Source: JAVBPP01 sp031549535 (GTDB lineage: Bacteria; Bacillota; Clostridia; Oscillospirales; Acutalibacteraceae). Taken from it: DNA of 36,132 nucleotides. Every line of letters starts with the position of its first letter. Position 1 is the first letter of the stretch. Positions 1 to 7,581 of this stretch are shown here, one piece after another. The notes beneath the pieces are model-generated. The model did no database searches. It was not told the origin of the DNA and saw only the letters and a list, made by a program, of their open reading frames with translations. Location of the stretch: positions 1 to 36,132 of the forward strand of contig JAVBPP010000120.1 of the NCBI GenBank assembly GCA_031549535.1. Reading direction: 5' to 3'. The translations under genes were made by a program, and so were the position numbers.

Positions 1-45
1 CAAGAAATTAAACTCTACAAAGAAAAAAATAAAAAACACTGGTGA
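1..45 (+). CDS. possible C-terminal tail of a gene cut by the window edge
   Basis: Frame 1 is open from the first base and ends at TGA 43-45, giving a Lys-rich 14-residue tail (ends KEKNKKHW). It could be the end of an upstream gene, perhaps from the same mobile-element debris that follows, but the stretch is too short to assign a family. AT-rich sequence with many AAA codons could give such an ORF by chance. Confidence 0.2.
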   Translation, partial: QEIKLYKEKNKKHW

Positions 46-98
46 ACCTCTTCTAAGTATGGTAAAAATACACCATACATCAGAAAGGGGTTGCAGGT

Positions 99-333
99 AT
101 GGCATTAAAAAGGACGTAAAAGTACCAATGCCAGAGAAAAATGTCGTGCGGCACAGGATTAAAGATGGGATTTACATCTACTATATCACTCGGACATACC
201 GGAACGAAAAAGGGGAACCGACGAACGACAGGGTTTCCATCGGTAAATTGGCTACCCTCTCTTGGGTGCGTACTACTGCGAAGAAAACGGTCGACCCGGA
301 GTCGATCCTGTTGTGCTTGTAAAAATTGTTCTG
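99..333 (+). pseudogene. chimeric transposase remnant (IS1634-like N-terminus joined to IS1182/DUF772-like fragment)
   Basis: ATG at 99-101 has an AAAGGGG ribosome binding site. It reads MALK, then breaks in an A-run near 108; after adding one A the frame continues KDVKVPMPEKNVVRHRIKDG and on to DRVSIGKL near 252. This resembles the N-terminus of IS1634-type (IS4 superfamily) transposases found in Clostridia. Right after, in another frame (about 274-333), the read is YYCEENGRPGVDPVVLVKIV, which resembles the conserved start of IS1182-type DUF772 transposases, then a stop. Neither catalytic domain is present, so this is non-functional debris from two elements or one rearranged element. The family names come from remembered motifs, not a search. 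Confidence 0.6.
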
Positions 334-404
334 ATATACCGTTGAAATTGAAGGAAAGCGCCGATATATGTTTTTTGAAGAAGACAAATAGTTCATGGAA
401 AAAA

Positions 405-440
405 ACAAAACAGCGAACCACAAACGGTTCGCTGTTTTGT
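405..440 (-). terminator. intrinsic terminator of the GntR/ABC operon (bidirectional)
   Basis: A perfect 15-bp stem (405-419 pairs with 426-440, core AGCGAACC/GGTTCGCT) encloses a 6-nt loop. Adenines before 405 give a U-run on the minus strand. It lies 18 bp beyond the stop of the ABC permease gene, as expected for the end of that operon, and could also stop plus-strand transcription. Confidence 0.85.
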
Positions 441-457
441 TATTTATTCCATTGAAT

Positions 458-1123
458 TTAAAAGTCCCTTTTCTTATAAAATGCTGTTGAAACCTGTATA
501 GAAATCACCATCACGATCAGCCATATCAGCGTACAAATGCAAGCCGTTATCGCCGGGTTCACCGTAAACCAATCAATGATATCGATTATCTGCGGTACAT
601 TGTTTAACACCTTTCCCGATAAAAATATAGACAGCGGGAAACCGATAAACGGAAGAAATGTCATAAACTTCGCTTTAGCATATCCGAGCTTGAAAAAAAT
701 CGGAAGCTGAATGGCTTGAATAACGCTGTACAGAGCGAAAATTCCGAGCGTTATCCAAAACGATCCGACCGGATCAAATTCCTTGCTCATTACGGTCAAT
801 ACGATAAAAGCAAAGATATAGGCTGCCAGTCCCGAAAACACATCAAGTAATAAAGTAAAGACATACCGCCCTAAAACAACCGTGTCACGCCTGACCGAAA
901 GCGTGGGATATAAAGCATCTATCCCGTTTTGTTCGCCGACCGCAAAAGGATAACTGACATATAAAGCGGCGTATACCATGATGATGGCAATAGCTGATGC
1001 CGCAGTACCGGAAGTAAATAGCATGATAAGAGCCACTGCGATAAAAATAATAATATTTTTGAGAGTCAGATACGCCTTGATGGTAACAAAGTCAAGCCTG
1101 ATAAATGAAAGAGTTTTACTCAT
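458..1123 (-). CDS. ABC-2 type transporter permease (BsYtr-like)
   Basis: A 221-residue very hydrophobic protein with about six membrane segments (for example 22-42, 44-64, 86-110, 125-145, 190-212). It follows directly after, and overlaps by 8 bp, an ABC ATPase gene that itself overlaps a YtrA-type GntR repressor. Small ABC-2 permeases of this size (ABC2_membrane_5 type) form homodimeric or heterodimeric exporters with such ATPases, often in cell-envelope-stress or antimicrobial-resistance operons. Here only one permease and one ATPase are present. The substrate cannot be read from sequence. The gene ends at a strong terminator. Confidence 0.85.
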   Translation of the reverse strand: MSKTLSFIRLDFVTIKAYLTLKNIIIFIAVALIMLFTSGTAASAIAIIMVYAALYVSYPFAVGEQNGIDALYPTLSVRRDTVVLGRYVFTLLLDVFSGLAAYIFAFIVLTVMSKEFDPVGSFWITLGIFALYSVIQAIQLPIFFKLGYAKAKFMTFLPFIGFPLSIFLSGKVLNNVPQIIDIIDWFTVNPAITACICTLIWLIVMVISIQVSTAFYKKRDF

Positions 1124-1979
1124 GGATTTTCGCCCCCTTATTCATACAGATAATAATTTCGTCAAGTGTTATCGGTTCAATCATAAGGCTTTTTGGAAGC
1201 CGGCCGATGTTGTTTGTTTCGGTCATTCCTTCAAAGCCGGTGCTGTGTTCCCGCAAGCCGATAATCAGCTTTTTTTGCTCGGCTGTGATTTCGTTTTTTC
1301 CGCCTTTCACAAGCACATATTTCTCAAGCAGCTCTTCTTTTGATCCGGAAAAGATAATCCGACCGTCTAAAATGAAAGTGATATAGTCTGCTATTTTTTC
1401 AAGATCGGCTGTGATATGAGTGGAAAATAAAATGCTTCTGTTTTCATCGGTTACAAAATCACTCAGAAGCTCGCACAGCTCATCACGGGCAACAGGATCA
1501 AGACCGCTTGTGGGTTCATCCAAAATCAACAGTTTGGCATCATGTGAGAGCGCAACCGCCATCATCAATTTTATTTTCATACCGCGTGACAGCTCTTTGA
1601 TTTTCTTTTTGCGGTCAACATCAAATTTTTTAAGCAGCGACATATACTTGCCGCTGTCCCATTGACTATAAAATGGCGATACGGCTTTTTCAACATCCGC
1701 CGCTGTCCAGTCGGCGACATAAAACGGTGTGTCCATGACAATTCCGATTTTGTCGTTTACTTCGGAATCAGTATCAGAGATGTTCATCCCAAAAAGATTT
1801 ACTGTGCCGGATTCATAACAAATCATTTTAAGTATAGACTTAATCGTTGTGGTCTTACCGGCTCCGTTCGGCCCGATAAAACCCATAATATAACCCTTTG
1901 GTATTTCAAAGGACACATCCTTTAATTTAAAGGTCTTATAGCTTTTGCGCAATCCGTGCACCTCTAAAATATTACTCAT
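1116..1979 (-). CDS. ABC transporter ATP-binding protein
   Basis: A 287-residue ATPase starting MSNILEVHGLRKSY. Walker A is GPNGAGKTTT (about 36-45), the signature is ELSRGMK, Walker B is LLILDEPTSGLDP, and the H-loop is STHI. The start chosen is ATG 1979-1977, which overlaps the end of the GntR gene by 8 bp; a longer in-frame read to 2090 would run inside the GntR gene and add unrelated residues. Members of this type power ABC-2 exporters such as Ytr and Bcr. The gene is probably translationally coupled to its repressor upstream and to its permease downstream (8-bp overlap). Confidence 0.93.
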   Translation of the reverse strand: MSNILEVHGLRKSYKTFKLKDVSFEIPKGYIMGFIGPNGAGKTTTIKSILKMICYESGTVNLFGMNISDTDSEVNDKIGIVMDTPFYVADWTAADVEKAVSPFYSQWDSGKYMSLLKKFDVDRKKKIKELSRGMKIKLMMAVALSHDAKLLILDEPTSGLDPVARDELCELLSDFVTDENRSILFSTHITADLEKIADYITFILDGRIIFSGSKEELLEKYVLVKGGKNEITAEQKKLIIGLREHSTGFEGMTETNNIGRLPKSLMIEPITLDEIIICMNKGAKIHE

Positions 1980-2355
1980 AATTTTCCTCCTTACACAGCA
2001 CCTCGAGCATCTTAAAAAGCTCATCTTTTTTAACTCCGCCCATTTTTGCGGCGGTGATTGCTTCGGACAGTCCAAGTTCAATTTTAACAAGAGCGTTTTC
2101 TTTCACCATTTCCTTATTCTGAGGAAGCACATAACAGCCCTTGCCCTGCACATTGACGACAAAGCCTTCTTCCGCAAGGTCATTGTATGCCCGTGTGGTT
2201 GTGATAACGCTGATTTTCAAATCCTTTGCAAGCTGACGGATTGACGGAAGCAGAGCGTCTTCATTAAGCTCACCCGACAAAATCGCTTCTTTGATTTGTT
2301 CCTTGATCTGCTCATAGATCGGAACACCGGATCGGTTTGATATTATGACCTTCAA
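1972..2355 (-). CDS. GntR family regulator, YtrA subfamily
   Basis: A 127-residue protein with a GntR winged helix (about 8-75: PIYEQIKEQIKEAILSGEL, then LLPSIRQLAKDLKIS and TTTRAYNDLAEEGFV) and only a short C-terminal tail, as in the YtrA subfamily, which dimerises through a short helical region. The start is TTG (2355-2353), supported by AGAGGTGA six bases upstream. It is first in an operon with an ABC ATPase and permease, the usual YtrA arrangement. The promoter just upstream contains a near-palindrome over the -10, so autorepression of the operon is likely. Confidence 0.9.
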   Translation of the reverse strand: MKVIISNRSGVPIYEQIKEQIKEAILSGELNEDALLPSIRQLAKDLKISVITTTRAYNDLAEEGFVVNVQGKGCYVLPQNKEMVKENALVKIELGLSEAITAAKMGGVKKDELFKMLEVLCKEENYE

Positions 2356-2372
2356 AAAATCACCTCTCTATG

Positions 2373-2413
2373 TACACTATATACAGTATATACACAGATT
2401 GTGCTTTTGTCAA
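2373..2413 (-). promoter_or_regulatory. promoter and probable GntR operator of the ABC operon
   Basis: On the minus strand TTGACA (2413-2408), 17-bp spacer, TATACT (2390-2385). A near-palindrome TATATACTGTATATA covers the -10, and GTGTATATAC / GTATATAGTGTAC extend it to about 26 bp. YtrA-type repressors bind such TATA-rich dyads at their own promoter, so this is the likely operator; that part is inference. Confidence 0.8.
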
Positions 2414-2463
2414 TAGGAAAACTGGAAGTCATCAGATAGAATTTGTAGTCAGAATGAGTGTAA

Positions 2464-2691
2464 GTGGTAAGATATGCAAAATTTCGAGATGTCAACGCAG
2501 ACCAAAAGCGAGAAAGTGCCAAATCACGGCTTGACGAAATCTACACGATACTTGACGGATTGAAGAACCATCCGATGGAATACGATGACCAAATCGTTAG
2601 ACAGATAATCGAATGTGTTATCGTTGAATCCAAAGAAGAAATCAAGGTGGCATTCATCAGCGGCATGGAAGTCAGACAGGTGATAAAATAA
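2464..2691 (+). pseudogene. C-terminal remnant of a large serine recombinase
   Basis: Seventy-five codons reading RLDEIYTILDGLKNHPMEYD, then DQIVRQIIECVIVESKEEIK and a stop after EVRQVIK. This is the typical last section of large serine recombinases carried by Clostridial conjugative and Tn4451-like elements. The resolvase catalytic domain and zinc-ribbon/recombinase domains are absent, and the apparent GTG start has no ribosome binding site, so it is a 3-prime fragment left after a deletion or insertion. It shows that a mobile element once sat here, next to the transposase debris at 99-333. Confidence 0.75.
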
Positions 2692-2760
2692 GTTTACGAG
2701 GGTTTAAAGTTTGACATTGAAAAGCAAAAAATATCTTTTTCGTATACTATAGACAAAACA

Positions 2761-2792
2761 AAAAATCTGTCGATTTATATCGGCAGATTTTT
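2761..2792 (+). terminator. intrinsic terminator after the recombinase remnant
   Basis: A 12-bp stem (AAAAATCTGTCG 2761-2772 with CGGCAGATTTTT 2781-2792, one G-U pair), 8-nt loop ATTTATAT, and a U-run built into the 3-prime arm. It lies about 70 bp past the recombinase fragment and also faces the end of the XRE gene on the other strand, so it can serve both. Confidence 0.75.
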
Positions 2793-2835
2793 CATTTCGC
2801 ATTTTCTCTAATGCTCAATATTAACATCAATGGTA

Positions 2836-3087
2836 TTACACGCAATCCTCCCCTGTCAGCAACCACACTACAGAAACATGCAATGCAGCCGCTAACGCCG
2901 GAATTTCGTAATCCGGCACAAGCCGCGTGCCAAGTTCCACTCTGCTGATGGCCTTTTGTTCCACGCTAATACCCAATACCTGTAATCTTGCTGCGAGCTC
3001 CGTCTGTGATAGTCCTTCCTTCATTCGAGCCTGCCTAACTCTTTTGCCAACAAGGTTCATCTCGCCGTTAATGCCATAAATTTTCAT
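2836..3087 (-). CDS. XRE-family helix-turn-helix regulator
   Basis: An 83-residue protein that is almost only a Cro/C1-type HTH: GKRVRQARMKEGLSQTELAA, then ISVEQKAISRVELGTRLVPD and VVWLLTGED. The LGISVEQKAISRVE variant of recognition helix and the WLLTGE ending are common in short Clostridial XRE proteins. I chose ATG 3087 (MKIYGINGEMN); a longer TTG start at 3135 would lie inside the promoter of the divergent small gene, and ATG 3060 is an alternative. The ribosome binding site is weak. It probably controls the divergent promoter at 3129-3157; imperfect dyads (AACACA...TGTGTT, TACCCC...TGGGTA) lie between the two genes. Confidence 0.8.
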   Translation of the reverse strand: MKIYGINGEMNLVGKRVRQARMKEGLSQTELAARLQVLGISVEQKAISRVELGTRLVPDYEIPALAAALHVSVVWLLTGEDCV

Positions 3088-3128
3088 TACTGTAACACAC
3101 CCTACCCCAATGATGGGTAATTTATGTG

Positions 3129-3157
3129 TTGACAATAGCAGATTTTATCCTTATAAT
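3129..3157 (+). promoter_or_regulatory. consensus sigma-A promoter of the 53-codon gene
   Basis: TTGACA (3129-3134), exactly 17 bp, TATAAT (3152-3157). A perfect match to the housekeeping consensus, about 40 bp before the GTG start at 3200 and pointing away from the XRE gene. Confidence 0.88.
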
Positions 3158-3199
3158 TACCTCAAAGATGACTAATGTGATTAAGGAAGGACTGTTTTT

Positions 3200-3361
3200 G
3201 TGAATAACGTAAATCAAATTGAATCCCGGCTGTCATTATTAGGGGCGAAGCTTGCCGATGCGGTAGACTTATCAGATAAGGCGCAGAAAATGCTAATAGA
3301 AGTACAAGATGAAATTTCAGAGCTCTACATATCGTTGGGGGATGGCACAAAGTTACAATAG
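3200..3361 (+). CDS. small protein of 53 residues, unknown function
   Basis: Starts GTG 3200 with AAGGAAGG 9-10 bases upstream and a perfect promoter at 3129-3157; ends TAG 3359-3361. The product (MNNVNQIESRLSLLGAKLAD ... ISELYISLGDGTKLQ) is acidic and reads as helical, with regularly spaced Leu, Ile and Val, possibly a short coiled coil. No family is recognised. It is divergent from an XRE regulator, an arrangement seen for prophage-type switches and small stress genes, but nothing else phage-like is near. Its stop codon lies inside the first copy of the 21-bp repeat at 3348-3368, so the original C-terminus may have been changed by recombination there. Confidence 0.65.
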   Translation: MNNVNQIESRLSLLGAKLADAVDLSDKAQKMLIEVQDEISELYISLGDGTKLQ

Positions 3362-3368
3362 CATTTTT
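3348..3368 (+). repeat. 21-bp direct repeat, copy 1
   Basis: Matches 3840-3860 at 20 of 21 positions (CAAAGTTACA-A/G-TAGCATTTTT). The two copies are 492 bp apart in the same orientation and bracket a truncated gene and its terminator. They could be att-like sites, the scar of a recombination event, or a duplicated regulatory stretch. Confidence 0.75.
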
Positions 3369-3519
3369 GCTCATAGTAAGGTGCCTTGCTGATTTGGCAA
3401 ACGCAGCCGCGCAGCTGTTTTCTGGTGTGTGAGAGAAAGCGTACACTGCCGGAGGAGACTGCCCCCTACTGGATATTGCTTGACATGGGAGCGACGATAG
3501 GTCAGCTCGGCACGGATTT

Positions 3520-3771
3520 ATGCATGGATTTTTTGTTCCCCAGGCATTTGATACTGCTGGAAACGCAAAACAGCTTGTATGCACAGCTGGATTACGCACA
3601 CATTACAAAACTGCGTACACCTCGGCGGAGTTTCAACGTTTTTACGAAAAGCTGGGGCAATATGCCGTCATGCCGTCTGAAAACAGTTTTATTCTCAGCC
3701 GCGATAAAGGGCCTGCCTCTTCACAGACGTTTCCGCGCGATCGTTGGCTGCCCATGATGCGCAAGGTTTAA
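3520..3771 (+). pseudogene. 3-prime fragment of an unrecognised gene
   Basis: Frame 1 reads well as protein from about 3484 to TAA 3769-3771 (SAEFQRFYEKLGQYAVMPSE, SFILSRDKGP, FPRDRWLPMMRKV), but upstream the frame has stops at 3430 and 3481 and no ribosome binding site precedes ATG 3520. An intrinsic terminator follows 25 bp after the stop, which supports a real transcript end. I read it as the C-terminal part of a gene whose 5-prime half is lost or scrambled (3362-3500 holds short frame pieces only). The family is not recognised. Confidence 0.4.
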
Positions 3772-3796
3772 TCAGCGGAGCAATAAGAGAAAACCC

Positions 3797-3829
3797 CGCT
3801 TTGAATCTTTTGATTCAAGGCGTTTTTTT
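3797..3829 (+). terminator. intrinsic terminator
   Basis: An 11-bp stem (CGCTTTGAATC 3797-3807 with GATTCAAGGCG 3812-3822, one G-U), TTTT loop and seven T residues at 3823-3829. It closes the transcript from the small gene and gene fragment before the phosphatase operon begins. Confidence 0.88.
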
Positions 3830-3839
3830 GCCCATTCCG

Positions 3840-3860
3840 CAAAGTTACAGTAGCATTTTT
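3840..3860 (+). repeat. 21-bp direct repeat, copy 2
   Basis: Second copy of the repeat at 3348-3368, lying 54 bp upstream of the first phosphatase start. A TATACT that could be a -10 follows at 3874-3879, with no good -35 at the right distance, so this copy may overlap the operon promoter. Confidence 0.7.
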
Positions 3861-3913
3861 ACCCGTAATACAGTATACTTTTCTTATTGTGCCAAACAAA
3901 AAGGGGGAGTACC

Positions 3914-4642
3914 ATGCAGCCGATGAAGCGTTTGCCGCTGAAACGTGTAATCAACTGCCGCGACCTGGGCGGTTACCCCGCCGCAGGCGGGCGCAGGACA
4001 CAGTTTGCCCGTATCCTGCGCTGCGGCATTCCGGACAGCGTTACGCCGGAGGACATGCAATTGTTACAGGAGTACGGCATACGCGCCGTGATGGATTTGC
4101 GCGGCGATTATGAGACGCATGCGCAGCCGAGCTCCTTTTTGCAAAACCCGGCCTTTCAATATCACCATATTTCCCTCTATGAAATTAATCCGGCTGTGAT
4201 TCGGGAGAGCAAACAGCTCTGGGATGTGTATGAAAGCAGCGTGGAGGAATATGGCGCCAACTACCTGCGCGTGCTGCGGCAACTTGCCGCCGGGGGCGTT
4301 CCAACCCTGGTGCATTGTTTTTTGGGCAAGGACCGCACGGGGATTTTATGCGCCCTGCTGCTCGCACTGGCGGGCGTTGGGGAGGCGGACATCATCGCGG
4401 ACTACCAGGTTTCAGCCGCATATCTGCGCCCCTTTTATCAGCAGGCAGCGAATGCGGAAAACGGCCTGATGTGGGAGACCAATCGGGAGCATCTGGATTC
4501 TACGCCGGAGAATATGCGGCATCTGCTCGCCTTTTTGCGGGAGCGCTACAGCGGCGCACAGGGCTATGTGCGCAGCCTCGGCTTAAGCGAAGGCGAAATC
4601 GCCACGATTCGCAGCCTGATGTTGGAGGAAGAAAGTATATGA
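3914..4642 (+). CDS. tyrosine/phosphoinositide-type protein phosphatase (Y_phosphatase3 family), first of a pair
   Basis: A 242-residue soluble enzyme. The N-terminal signature is INCRDLGGYPA (about 12-22), MDLRGDYE follows in the middle, and the cysteine phosphatase loop is HCFLGKDRTG at 134-143 (catalytic Cys135, Arg141). These mark the bacterial PF13350 family related to Mycobacterium PtpB and Listeria LipA, which removes phosphate from phosphotyrosine, phosphoserine and/or phosphoinositides. The start is ATG 3914 with AGGGGGAG five bases upstream; the longer read from 3887 lacks a site. It overlaps the next, paralogous phosphatase by 4 bp (ATGA). There is no signal peptide, so it acts in the cytoplasm. 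Confidence 0.88.
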   Translation: MQPMKRLPLKRVINCRDLGGYPAAGGRRTQFARILRCGIPDSVTPEDMQLLQEYGIRAVMDLRGDYETHAQPSSFLQNPAFQYHHISLYEINPAVIRESKQLWDVYESSVEEYGANYLRVLRQLAAGGVPTLVHCFLGKDRTGILCALLLALAGVGEADIIADYQVSAAYLRPFYQQAANAENGLMWETNREHLDSTPENMRHLLAFLRERYSGAQGYVRSLGLSEGEIATIRSLMLEEESI

Positions 4643-5352
4643 CACAACCATTGCGCCGTTTGCCCGGGGAGGGCGTCACCAACTGCCGTGACCTGGGCGG
4701 CTACCCCTGCGCGGACGGGAGCGTGACCCGCTTCGGGCGTTTATACCGTTTCGGCCTGCCCAAGCAGGCGACGCAGGCTGACATCCGGCTCTTTCGGGAG
4801 CTTGGCATCCGCCGTATTCTGGATTTGCGCAGTTCATTTGAAATCAAACGCGGGGGCAGTGTGTTTGCCTCCCTTTCTGACTTTGCCTATCAAGCTACGC
4901 CCTTATATAAAGTCAACCCTACCTTCATCCGCAAAAGTAAGGAGCTTTGGAATATTTATCAGCTTTCTGTGGATTTGTTTCAAGAGCAATACCGGCTCGC
5001 CTTCTCTTTTTTGCTTTCCTGCGATGGCCCCGCCGCCTTTCACTGCCATGCAGGCAAGGACAGAACGGGCATCCTTTCCGCCCTGCTGCTGGAGCTCGCG
5101 GGCGTTGGCAGGGAGGATATTATCGCAGACTATGAGGTATCAAGCGTCTATATCGCGCAGTATTACGAATCCATTCCGAAAAAGCGTTTTCAGCTGGTGA
5201 ACCGGGATAAATATCTGCCCTCGCCGCCGGAGCTGATGGAGCGATTTTTGGACTATATGCAAACACAGTATGGCGGTGCGCTGGGCTATGTGCGGCAGCT
5301 GGGGCTTGCCCCGCAGGAGGTCGCGCGGCTGCAGGGGCTGTTGAAGGAATAG
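4639..5352 (+). CDS. tyrosine/phosphoinositide-type protein phosphatase, second of a tandem pair
   Basis: A 237-residue paralogue of the preceding gene: TNCRDLGGYPC near the start, LDLRSSFE in the middle and P-loop HCHAGKDRTG at 135-144 (Cys136, Arg142). Its start ATG overlaps the previous stop (ATGA), with GGAGGAAG upstream, so the pair is translationally coupled. The two proteins keep the same size and a shared pattern around KELWNIYQLSVD / KQLWDVYESSVE, and are clearly the result of tandem duplication that has diverged. Both catalytic loops are intact, so both are likely active, perhaps on different substrates. The GH95 gene follows 12 bp downstream. Confidence 0.88.
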   Translation: MTQPLRRLPGEGVTNCRDLGGYPCADGSVTRFGRLYRFGLPKQATQADIRLFRELGIRRILDLRSSFEIKRGGSVFASLSDFAYQATPLYKVNPTFIRKSKELWNIYQLSVDLFQEQYRLAFSFLLSCDGPAAFHCHAGKDRTGILSALLLELAGVGREDIIADYEVSSVYIAQYYESIPKKRFQLVNRDKYLPSPPELMERFLDYMQTQYGGALGYVRQLGLAPQEVARLQGLLKE

Positions 5353-5364
5353 AGGAGGGGCGCT

Positions 5365-7578
5365 ATGCATCGGCTTTGGTATGAAAAGCCCGCCCGCTCC
5401 TGGCATGAGGCGTTGCCGCTGGGGAACGGGAAAAGCGGCGTGATGCTCACGGGCGGAACGCGGCGGGAAACGCTGTTTTTCAACGACTGCACACTTTGGT
5501 CGGGCTATCCGAAGGATCACAGCAATCCGCAGAGCCTTGCCAACCTGCAGCGGGTGCGGGATTTGATTTTTGCGGGCAAGAACCACGAGGCGGACGAGCT
5601 GGCCATGCAAACGCTCTGCGGGGATTACAGCGAGGCTTTTATGCCGCTCGGCGCCCTGTCCATCCGCTTCAAGCTGCCCAAAACCGCTTCTTACCGCCGG
5701 GAGCTGGACCTCGCCCGTGCCCTGCATTCCGTGACGCAGGACGGCGTCACACGGGAGTGCTTTGCCTCCTACCCGGACAAGGTCGTGGTCTACCGCATTA
5801 CAAGCGACGAACCGTTTGCCCTTTCTATTCATGCTAAAAGTAAGCTGAAAAGCGAAATTTGCATGGACAACGCCTTGAACCTGCTGGGCAATGCCCCGGA
5901 TTATGCCGCACCGAATTATCTGCGGGGCGAGACGCGGCCTATTCGCTATAACGAGGGCAAGGCAATGAGCTTTTGCCTGCGCTGCGAGGCCGATACGGAC
6001 GGTACGGTCTCCCACTCCATCCACGGCTTGCACATCAAGCTTGCGCGGCGTGTAACACTCTACCTCACAACCGCAACCGGCTTTCGCGGCTGGGACAGCA
6101 TGCCGTGCACAGAGCGCATGACGGCGTTAAACCTGTGCAAGGAGCAGCTTCGCTGTGTTACACGGGATTTTGACACCCTGTTGCAGCGGCATCTTGCGGA
6201 TTACTGCGCCTTATATGAAAAACAGAGCATGAGCCTGAACGAGGAAGAGGATGCGCCGACCGTGCAGCTGCTGGCGCGGGCAAAAAAAGGCGAGGTTTCA
6301 AACGCCCTGTGCGAGCTGTTTTACAACTATGCGAAATATCTCATGATTTCCGGCAGCCGTGCCGGGGGTGAGGCTTTGAATTTGCAGGGTATCTGGAACA
6401 AAGACCGCCGCCCGGCCTGGAGCAGTAACTACACCACCAACATCAACGCGCAGATGAATTACTGGGGTGCAACCGCGAGCAATCTGGCCGACTGCTTGGA
6501 GCCCTATATCCGCATGGTGCGGGAACTGGTGGAATCCGGCAAGCGCACGGCGCGGGTGAACCTGGGCTGCGCGGGCTTTGCCTGTAACCACAACGCGGAT
6601 ATCTGGCGCAAGACCACGCCCGTCAAGGGCAGCCCCGCCTATATGTATGAGCCACTGTGCGGGGTTTGGCTGGCGAATGAAGTCTATGCGCACTACCGCA
6701 ACGCCGCCCTGCTGCAGTATCGGGAAACCGTGGAGGATATCCTGCGCGAGGCTGCTACCTTTGCCAGCGATTACCTGCTGCTGCACGATGGCCATTATGT
6801 CATTTGCCCCTCACCCGCGCCGGAGCAGGATTTTCTTGTGAACGGCAAACGCTGCATGTTGGATTGGGCGAGCAGTTTTGACATGGGCCTTGTGCGCCAG
6901 CTGTTTTCCAATTATCTGGAACTGCAGCCGCAGGGCACTTTGGCCGAGTCGATCCGGGAAAAGCTGCCGCTGCTCCACCCCTTTGGGCACGGCTCCACGG
7001 GGCTGCTGGAATTTCACGCAGATGTTCCGGTCGCGCAGAAGGGGCACCGCCATTTTTCGCCGCTCTACGCCTTTTTTCCGGGGGATATCATCCGCCCCCG
7101 CACAAACCCGGTTGAAACCGCCTGGGTGAAGGAGCTGTTTGATTACCGCATTGCCCACGCCAAGCAGCATATCGGTTGGAGCGCGGCCTGGGCCGCCTGC
7201 ATTGCCGCACGGTTGGGGGAGGGCGACAGGGCACTGGGCTTTCTCAGCGCAACCCTGCGCCACAGCGTGTTTCCAAACCTGTTCGGGGTGCATCACCCGC
7301 GTATTTTTCAAATCGACGGCAACCTCGGCGCGCTGCAGAGCATGAACGAGATGCTGTTGCAGAGCGAGGACGACGTGATAGCGTTATTGCCTGCCCTGCC
7401 CAAGCAGTGGGCGAACGGCAGCGTGCATGGCATGCTCTGCCGGGGTGCCAGCCTTTCGTTTGCCTGGGAAAACGGTCTGCTAACCGAAATTTGCAGCGAT
7501 ACACCTGTCCGCCTGCGGGGCGCTCTTGCACCGCGGTGCCGGGTTTCAGATACGGTAACATTGATTGAGGAGGACTAA
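5365..7578 (+). CDS. glycoside hydrolase family 95 (alpha-L-fucosidase / alpha-L-galactosidase type)
   Basis: A 737-residue protein, near the usual GH95 length. Recognisable parts: N-terminal beta domain WYEKPARSWHEALPLGNGK and LFFNDCTLWSGYP; the catalytic (alpha/alpha)6 barrel with NYTTNINAQMNYW (Asn359 and Asn361, at the place of the water-activating Asn pair of Bifidobacterium AfcA), HNADIWRKTTP, a Glu487 in the SPAPEQD segment at the place of the general acid, GWSAAW, and QIDGNLG with Asp651. There is no signal peptide, so the enzyme is cytoplasmic and would act on imported fucosylated oligosaccharides. ATG 5365 has GAGGAGGGGC upstream. It shares an operon with phosphatases, a DsbA-like protein and a ceramidase-like hydrolase; sugar symporters lie downstream on the other strand. 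Confidence 0.92.
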   Translation: MHRLWYEKPARSWHEALPLGNGKSGVMLTGGTRRETLFFNDCTLWSGYPKDHSNPQSLANLQRVRDLIFAGKNHEADELAMQTLCGDYSEAFMPLGALSIRFKLPKTASYRRELDLARALHSVTQDGVTRECFASYPDKVVVYRITSDEPFALSIHAKSKLKSEICMDNALNLLGNAPDYAAPNYLRGETRPIRYNEGKAMSFCLRCEADTDGTVSHSIHGLHIKLARRVTLYLTTATGFRGWDSMPCTERMTALNLCKEQLRCVTRDFDTLLQRHLADYCALYEKQSMSLNEEEDAPTVQLLARAKKGEVSNALCELFYNYAKYLMISGSRAGGEALNLQGIWNKDRRPAWSSNYTTNINAQMNYWGATASNLADCLEPYIRMVRELVESGKRTARVNLGCAGFACNHNADIWRKTTPVKGSPAYMYEPLCGVWLANEVYAHYRNAALLQYRETVEDILREAATFASDYLLLHDGHYVICPSPAPEQDFLVNGKRCMLDWASSFDMGLVRQLFSNYLELQPQGTLAESIREKLPLLHPFGHGSTGLLEFHADVPVAQKGHRHFSPLYAFFPGDIIRPRTNPVETAWVKELFDYRIAHAKQHIGWSAAWAACIAARLGEGDRALGFLSATLRHSVFPNLFGVHHPRIFQIDGNLGALQSMNEMLLQSEDDVIALLPALPKQWANGSVHGMLCRGASLSFAWENGLLTEICSDTPVRLRGALAPRCRVSDTVTLIEED

Positions 7579-7581
7579 GCT

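Noticed and set aside
3162..3599. 145-codon minus-strand ORF over the small gene and fragment
   Set aside because: It runs opposite a perfect promoter and a gene with a good ribosome binding site; its composition (Pro, Ser, Cys, His rich) is not protein-like.
4315..4638. Upstream extension of the second phosphatase by 108 residues
   Set aside because: The extension lies in another frame of the first phosphatase; the ATGA overlap at 4639 and the family length give the right start.
5140..6033. 297-codon minus-strand ORF opposite the phosphatase/GH95 genes
   Set aside because: Shadow of the GH95 reading frame; the plus-strand protein has unmistakable family motifs and codon use.
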